Of a DNA stretch of 64,000 bases, positions 57,673 through 64,000 are shown piece by piece (positions within the stretch are counted from its first letter, which is position 1; the number at the start of each line of letters is the position of its first letter). The translations under genes and the position numbers were made by a program. The notes beneath the pieces were generated by a model, which did no database searches, had not been told where the DNA came from, and saw nothing but the letters and a program-made list of their open reading frames with translations. The stretch lies in the NCBI GenBank assembly GCA_009733575.1, contig ML769412.1, forward strand, positions 62,001 to 126,000, given 5' to 3'. Source of the DNA: Gymnopus androsaceus JB14. Taxonomy: Eukaryota; Basidiomycota; Agaricomycetes; Agaricales; Omphalotaceae.

Positions 57673-58809
57673 GTAGGCTGCTATAGCTTTCATACAGGTT
57701 TTGCTGATGAACTTGAAACTTGAACTTGATGGAATATTGCTTGAAGCTGGTCTGTAACTTGATACAACTTGATGTGCTTGTCTTTGTTGAAGTTTGGCCA
57801 GTTGGTTGTCTTCATATATCAGAGTTTGACTTTGAGGGACTGTTAAGATTTGATTGCACCTTTTAAAGGCTTGAAAGATACTAAAGTAAGCCTTGAAGCA
57901 TTGAGGCCATGAAGAGGCTGGTTGACTTGAGGAAGTAAGGAAGGGAAAGAGGAAGGAGCGTGAACGCGAATTGAACATAGTCATGCGTGAAAAAACATTG
58001 CAGTAAGCGGCCCAGAGGATAGGTACTTGGAAGGTCTGGCAGAGCTTTACGGAAGCTTTTGATGAAGAGTTGCGGGATAATTGCACAGGGACCGATTTAT
58101 AGAGCCTTCCGTGCAGCTTGGGACCCGAAGCTGTTAGGAACCTCCGGCGCAAATTAGGAATATTTACTGCCGCTACAACCGTTTGACAACATTGAGAGAG
58201 AGAGTGAAAAACTATACGAGTTATTCACGGACTCCATCAAGCTACAAGCCGGGAACGCATACTTGCTATATTGATAGTAGCTTTTTCTATGGGGAGATGT
58301 TCTGAGGAGCTTGGTCATCCAAAGGAGTTTCGCAGTTCGAAAATTCTTCCTCTGTATTAGCATGGTGAATGAAAAGACTATATCGGTCGAGGGAGAGAAT
58401 TGAGCGGATAGGATGCCAAATGCGGACATTGATCCGAACCACGTGGGCGGCTTGGGCTTTTTCTGTCCTCCGAATTTGACTCATCAAACGATTCCGACTC
58501 TGAACGAGCTTCGCTGTTATTCCTTGACTACTACTACTGCTCAATTTACCGAATCTATACAAGCATATTTTGGAAAACACAAAGAGAAGATCAATGGATA
58601 ATTCGGATGATTCGGATAATCAAGCATTGATTCCTATTGAGTCCGTTAGAACTGTCGCTCAATGCTGAACGAAATTATGCAAATTTTCCGTTGAAAGAGG
58701 AAGGACACCGTCGGATCTTTGGCGCCTGGGTTATGTATTTAAAGGACACCCATCCAGATCAGAGGTAAAATATATTTCTTCCTTCGATTTCTTACCATAA
58801 TACTTTAGT

Positions 58810-61044
58810 ATGCATATCATCACCCAGCTCCTCAGTTCAGTATCCGTGACGCTTGCATTTTATGGAGTCTACCGTCTTGTGAAATACCACCTTTTCTCGC
58901 CAATACGAAACCTTCCTGGGCCACGGAGCTCTAGCTGGATATGGGGAAATGTTAAGGAAATTAGGAAACATGTACGCAGAAATCCCTTTTTGATAGGACA
59001 TCCCAACTGATACTTTACACAGGAGGTCGGCGTAGTGCTCCAGAAGTGGATTGAAGAATACGGTCAAACTCTCAGATACAAGTCCTTCTTCGGTGTACGT
59101 CCTTCTATATTTCTGACGGCACCGTTCTCATTGTTTGAGGATCGTTCAGAACACCCGACTAGTAACACTGGATACCAAGGCTTTGAATCACATTCTGATG
59201 AATAACTACATCTATCAACGGCCAGAAGTAGGGAGGTATAACTTAGAGTCTTATCCTCGGTGCAGGCGTATTAGTCACAGAGGGAGACAAGCATAAGCTA
59301 CAACGCAAAGTCATGGTATGCATAATCGCTTGGTGTCGTGTATATCTTCTCATACATTCCCAGAACCCCGCTTTCGGCCCCGCGCAAGTCAGAGATATCA
59401 CTTCAATCTTCAGTCGATAAATCCATTGAAGTTTGTGCTTGCCAACTCAGCTCTCCCATAATACTCCCTCATTGTCGAAACAGTTAAAAGACGTTTGGAT
59501 GTCTCAAGTTACCGTGGAAGGTGGAACTGCGAGAATCAATGTTCTCGAATGGTTGAGCAAGATGACATTGGACGTCATTGGTCGTGCAGCTGAGTTTTGA
59601 GTTTCTCTACGCGCAAACCACGCGTAATCTAATTCTGTTTTGCATCTCCTTACAGGCTTTCACTATGAATTCAATGCTCTTGCCAAGCATAGTGCCCAAT
59701 CCGACGAATTGGGCAATGCTTTCAATGTTGTATTTGGAAATGCCGACATATTACGACTCATGAACCGACCATGGCCTGTTTTGCAAAGCTTGTTCCCAGC
59801 GTTACGCATTTTTGAAAGTAGTCTTCATCGCCTTGAACAGCCAGCCGTCTAACCGTTTCCTCGAACAGCCTGGCGTTCGCCTTCCGGGATTCGACAAAGC
59901 TAAGGAAACCATGAATCGAATCGGTCAGAAATTACTTCGCGAAAGTAAAGCATCTCTACAGGCTTCTGGAGAGAAGGCGGGAGATTTGAAATCAAGGGAT
60001 TTACTGACACTGTTGTTGCGATCCAACATGAGCGGAGAGCCGAGCCAAAGAATGAGTGATGAAGATGTTCTAGCTCGTGAGCATTCCTTGCCCTTGTGTG
60101 TACTAGGTCAGGCTGGACTAACTTGTCATAACAGAGGTTCCTACCTTCCTCGTAGCTGGGCATGAAACTACAGCTACAGGTAAGTGTTTACACAAATAAA
60201 TTGCCAGCGGTCGCAAAATTGATGTCATACTTGTAAACAGCAACTACATGGGCATTGTACGCGCTTGTTGGACGACTGGATGTCCAACAAAAACTGCGCG
60301 ACGAGCTTTACACTCTACGAACAGAAAACCCTACCATGGAAGAACTGAACTCGTTACCCTATCTCGACGCAGTGGTCAGGGAGACACTGAGGATACATGC
60401 CCCCGTTACAAGTGTCCATGCGAGTTGCCACTCAAGATGATGTGCTTCCGTTGAACCAACCGGTAATAGACAGGAATGGCGTTACACATAACTCTATCTC
60501 GTGAGTGTTTAATGACTATGTAAGACCTGGACGAGGGCACTTATCTACGATTCGTAACGGTAAAATAGAATTCAGAAGGGCCAAACTATCCAAATTTCCA
60601 TTCTCGCTATGAACGGGAATAAGACACTATGGGGAGAGGACACGTTGGAGTTCAAGTTTGTTAAAGTCTATCTTGGTAACATTCTCTGTCTGATTCAACT
60701 TCTAGACCGGAACGTTGGGAAAACATCCCCGAGGCAGTTACCTCAATTCCAGGGGTCTGGGGTAACATGATGACATTCCTCGGAGGTGCTAGAGCTTGTA
60801 TTGGATATCGTTTCTCATTGGTCGAGTGAGTGGTATTTTACATCTACTTTCCTCTTACCGAACATTTGAATTTAGAATGAAAGCTCTTCTCTTCGTTCTT
60901 ATCAGAGGATTCGAGTTTGAATTAGCTGTTCCAATGGAGGATATCGTCAAAAAGTCTGCAATTGTGCAACGCCCCTGGGTCAAGAGTGAGCCAGAAAAAG
61001 GCAGTCAACTGCCTTTGTTGGTTAGGGCATATCAGAGGGATTAA
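58810..61044 (+). pseudogene. Cytochrome P450, copy B (decayed)
   Basis: It is a close copy of the P450 at 53876-56140: [53 protein letters not shown] and [12 protein letters not shown]. Lesions relative to copy A: an extra base near 59245 (TTAGAG against TTGAG), an extra base near 59413 (CTTCAGTCG against CTTCGTCG), and an extra base near 60416 (GTCCATGCGAG against GTCATGCGGG). The donor after GRA changed from GTGAGT to CTGAGT near 59590, and the donor after the LRIF exon changed from GTAAGC to GAAAGT near 59815. Together these abolish a normal product. The terminal heme exons remain pristine, so decay is probably recent. Confidence 0.9.
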
Positions 61045-61182
61045 ATGTTGTGCCAGTACTTGGATCGAATGGATGGACGATATAATATTTATATAATACC
61101 TATATAAATCCAATGGACGTATTGCAGTAGATGTTTAGCAAACATGTAGATGATGAATGTCCCAGAATAAATATCGTTAAGT

Positions 61183-63188
61183 TCATGTCGACTGAAGAAC
61201 CATAGCATCCAAAGTCCGCAACACATCGTCTCTAGAAATTTTCTGAACAGCAGATGAAATCAAATCCCTACTACCTCCAACTGTCGTTGCGTGTACGACT
61301 AAACGTGCTATGACTTCACCCTGTAGTATTGAAAAAAATTAGCACTGTATACATACACGAATCACAGAAAACTCACTAATTCCACTAATATGGCGACCAC
61401 GATCAGCCTGTAGATTACGCATCGATTAGAAGGACGGAAGATTAAGGCCACATCGAAACACAGCGCACCATATGACAATCCACTAATGGTACCAGAGATG
61501 GGTTAGTATAAAAATTTCAGGATGTTAAATCTAGGAAAAACGCGCACCGTAATGCGTTCCATGGCGGAATTATTGAGATGGTCATGGATCGCCTCGAGCT
61601 AAACAACTGCATGAATATCGGGTACTGTATGGGGAAGAAATCAAAACACTCACAAAATCACTTGCCATACCAAGTCTCTCGTTCAGTACCTGAACTCTGC
61701 CACTAATCTCCATATACTCCCTCACCGCATCATACAGTTCCTTCAACGTCGCTTCGCTCCAAAAGAGTTCCGGTACGTCAAGCACATTCGACACGAGATT
61801 CACATCCCGGCGTAAAGTGAACAAACGGCCGGTGAGCTTGAGCGCTTCACGACGTTTGAGCTGAAGAGCGCCTTTATTGGCTAGTTGTTGGGGTATGGCG
61901 AGAGTTTGGGGGGAGGATAGTACCCGTTGTGCATTTGACTCGAAATGAGCGAGAAGGGTGGATTGGGCTAGAGCGTGTGCGATGGATAGTTTTAGGAGAT
62001 GAGAACGCGATTTGAGGGCTTTCAAGTGGTTTATAGATGTGTAATATTATTTATGAATGTATGATGCACTCACTGAAAAAGTCGTTGTAGATGCGAGGAT
62101 ACGCAATGTGCGGGTCATGCTAGCGAAGATTAAGCTGACACGAAACAAAGATTAGAAATAACATACTGCAAAGTGACATTCTTCAACCTCCCAGTTGTCT
62201 TCATTAATCTTCCTTGTCAAAATCCCAGCATTTTCGACATCCTCTAAGATGCTTTTCTCCTGGTTTTCTGTCAATCCAAAGAAAACAACGACACCGTACT
62301 CGAAGAACACAACTTCTGCGTTCTCCTGTTCCGGTGTTCGTTCTCGTTCGATGCGAGACGATGATGCAGGTGGTGGTTGCCGAATAGTTTCTGGTGAGGA
62401 TGAGAGATGCGACGTAGGGCTGAGTAAATCTTCCGTCGAAGTAGTGCGCTGAGGGAAACCTTGTCGTGCATCATTCGGAGAGGAAGATGTCATGTATCCA
62501 TCATCATTGGTAGATTCCTCTGTCTGCGTAAAGTAGGAATCATGATAACCCATTTCCTCTGCTTCCGACAGTTGAGCAAGAATCGACTTTCCGTCATCCG
62601 TTTTTACGGGAGCTGAGGAACGGATATTCGCGTTGGGACCGTATCCCGGAAGCAAAGGAAGGTGATACATCTATATTAAGATGCTCAGATGCCGAAAAAC
62701 CGAACTCCGAAAATCAGACTCACGACATACAGGGCCTCGTCAAAGACGCGAGGCGGAACATTATGTTCTCTCTTCAAGAATGAGGCCAAAAGCTTCATCT
62801 TGAATGATTCTGCGATACAATACGCTGTAATTCGTTTTATTCCAGCTCGTTTCCTTTGGTCCTTGCTCATTCTCTCGGCTTCGCTTTTATGATCCCGCAT
62901 ACGAACTCCAGCATCCGTCTCATAACCAAGTACATCGTCATCTTCTTCACCAGGAATTGGTTTTGTCTGCGGCGCAGAAGGAAGAACTACAAGTTTCTGA
63001 GATGTTTTCGAAGTTCTCTGTGATGCGCTAGTTGTAGCGAGGCCGGAAATTGAGGCTCGTCGGGCCTGGGATGGTCCAGGCTGTCCATCTGAACGAGGTA
63101 GAGATGATAGTCGACTTTTCAATTTTCGAGTACGTCGGGGTAGCTGCGAGGTAGAGGGGAGACGAATAGTGGGTTCAGGTCTAGACAT
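61183..63188 (-). CDS. RMD1/SIF-type DUF155 protein
   Basis: The N-terminal ~90 residues are basic and disordered (MSRPEPTIRLPSTSQ..). They are followed by KRITAYCIAESFKMKLLASF, PPRVFDEALYV, LPLLPGYG, a long acidic/Ser insertion, and then the DUF155 core: EVVFFEYGVVVFFGLTENQE, WEVEECHFA, PRIYNDFF, KLSIAHALAQSTLLAHFE, LFTLRRDVNLVSNVLDVPEL with FWSEATLKELYDAVREYMEI, and RVQVLNERLG. A C-terminal membrane segment WIVIWLIVVAILVEL is split by an intron, and the product ends LDAMVLQST. Yeast relatives are RMD1 and RMD8; human RMND1 is mitochondrial. In fungi, SIF2/SIF3-like members are membrane proteins. All exons keep frame. The start is the first Met of the basic N-terminus at 63188. Confidence 0.88.
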
Positions 63189-64000
63189 GGCGGTCGAAAC
63201 TTAAGGAAGAACGTTTTGTGCTGAGCGGACCGGTTCTCCGTAGACGCGTCGAATTATTAAGTGACATCATGATCACTTTGCCTTGACAGTCTGACAGCTA
63301 ACATGAAAATCATGGTATTTGACAAATGCAATAAACCGCAAACTTGAAGATGACAATAACTTGGCTACAGCAAGTCTCCTTCTCGTATAACAATTTTGTC
63401 TTCACTGTGTACACCTCTTGGCATTTCATTAGTACAACGTCTTTTCAGCATTGCAGATCCCTTCGTCTAAAACCTTGAGGGGCGAGAAGATTCTGGGTGT
63501 CGAGAGAAGCTGCGCGTGCTGGAACGCACGTTGCTGATTAATCTTGGTACTATCTTAAGGCTCAAAGCTCGGGATTTATCAAATGGACCGGTGACAGCAT
63601 ACTGAAAGCCAGTGTCTGACGAACGTTGGTTAGCAAACCTAATCTCTGGAGGCTCTGGAGTCGAGAGATAGATGGATGTGAAACAGAGTCATGTGAAGAA
63701 GTAACAAGTTTTGACCCAATGTTGTCTAACTCACACGTCTATACAGCTCCAGCGCATCTACATCTTCGAAGCACTATACTTCCACTGTGATGTAGGATAT
63801 TCGTGTATACTTGATCTACCAATAAATAGTATACTGCAGGGCTTTCTTTTCGATGAAAACAAGAATTTCGTGACCTGAACGCCTAACACCCGGATAATTA
63901 TGTTTCTTGGATGGACTGTATGCTGCTGTCTCCGCAAAGGCAAAGCTCCCGAGGCAACCCCATATCAATGGAGCTAGAATGAAAACATATACTATCTTTA
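63189..64000. other. Upstream region, no supported gene
   Basis: No open frame with recognisable features is present on either strand up to the end of the window. Confidence 0.5.

Noticed and set aside
57658..58152. Minus-strand 164-codon open frame next to the hAT-like element
   Set aside because: Composition is Ser-rich and repeat-derived, with no motif; it ends in the short tandem repeat.

Overview
The window reads as nuclear DNA of a filamentous basidiomycete, most likely an agaricomycete. Genes are split by many 45-60 bp GT-AG introns. Several families typical of that group are present: the fused spermidine synthase-saccharopine dehydrogenase, a DUF6535 membrane protein, a C2H2/Zn2Cys6 regulator, an orsellinate-type polyketide synthase, a Crinkler-like ATPase and several P450s. 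Exon boundaries were placed by eye from splice signals and reading frame, so they are models rather than proven structures.

Layout. 0-0.46 kb: tail of a P450. 1.7-5.9 kb: a GRGG-repeat (DUF3602-type) protein and the intact SPE3-LYS9 fusion. 5.6-8 kb: arm 1 of an inverted segmental duplication. 9.1-11.4 kb: an intact membrane-anchored histidine acid phosphatase. 11.8-13.1 kb: a KRE6/SKN1-like N-terminus without its catalytic domain. 14.3-16.4 kb: a foldback element and a minisatellite. 16.8-19.8 kb: a frameshifted dienelactone hydrolase and two putative secreted proteins. 19.6-24.9 kb: arm 2 of the inverted duplication, interrupted by an intact SDR gene and a sesquiterpene synthase relic, and ending in a broken LYS9 3' fragment. 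25.5-29 kb: a tandem pair of HExxH-type proteins, the second decayed. 29.2-31.3 kb: DUF6535 protein. 31.6-33.5 kb: intact MRS2-type Mg2+ channel. 34.4-42.4 kb: a tandem duplication carrying a GH26-like glycosidase plus the PKS 3' end, with a Crinkler-like gene between the copies. 41.7-48.5 kb: a non-reducing PKS. 50.8-52 kb: a divergent dual zinc-finger regulator. 53.9-61 kb: one nearly intact P450, a P450 start relic next to a hAT-like element, and a P450 pseudogene. 61.2-63.2 kb: an RMD1/SIF-type (DUF155) protein.

How it fits together. The housekeeping-type genes (SPE3-LYS9, phosphatase, MRS2, RMD1-like, SDR) read without breaks. The accessory genes (PKS, P450 copy B, GH26 copy 2, HExxH copy B, dienelactone hydrolase, terpene synthase, Crinkler-like, DUF6535) carry one-base frameshifts, lost splice sites or lost catalytic residues. 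I read the window as core genes embedded in duplication-rich sequence where a secondary-metabolite locus (PKS + regulator + P450s) and several expanded families are decaying. Local assembly error in the accessory part is the main alternative.
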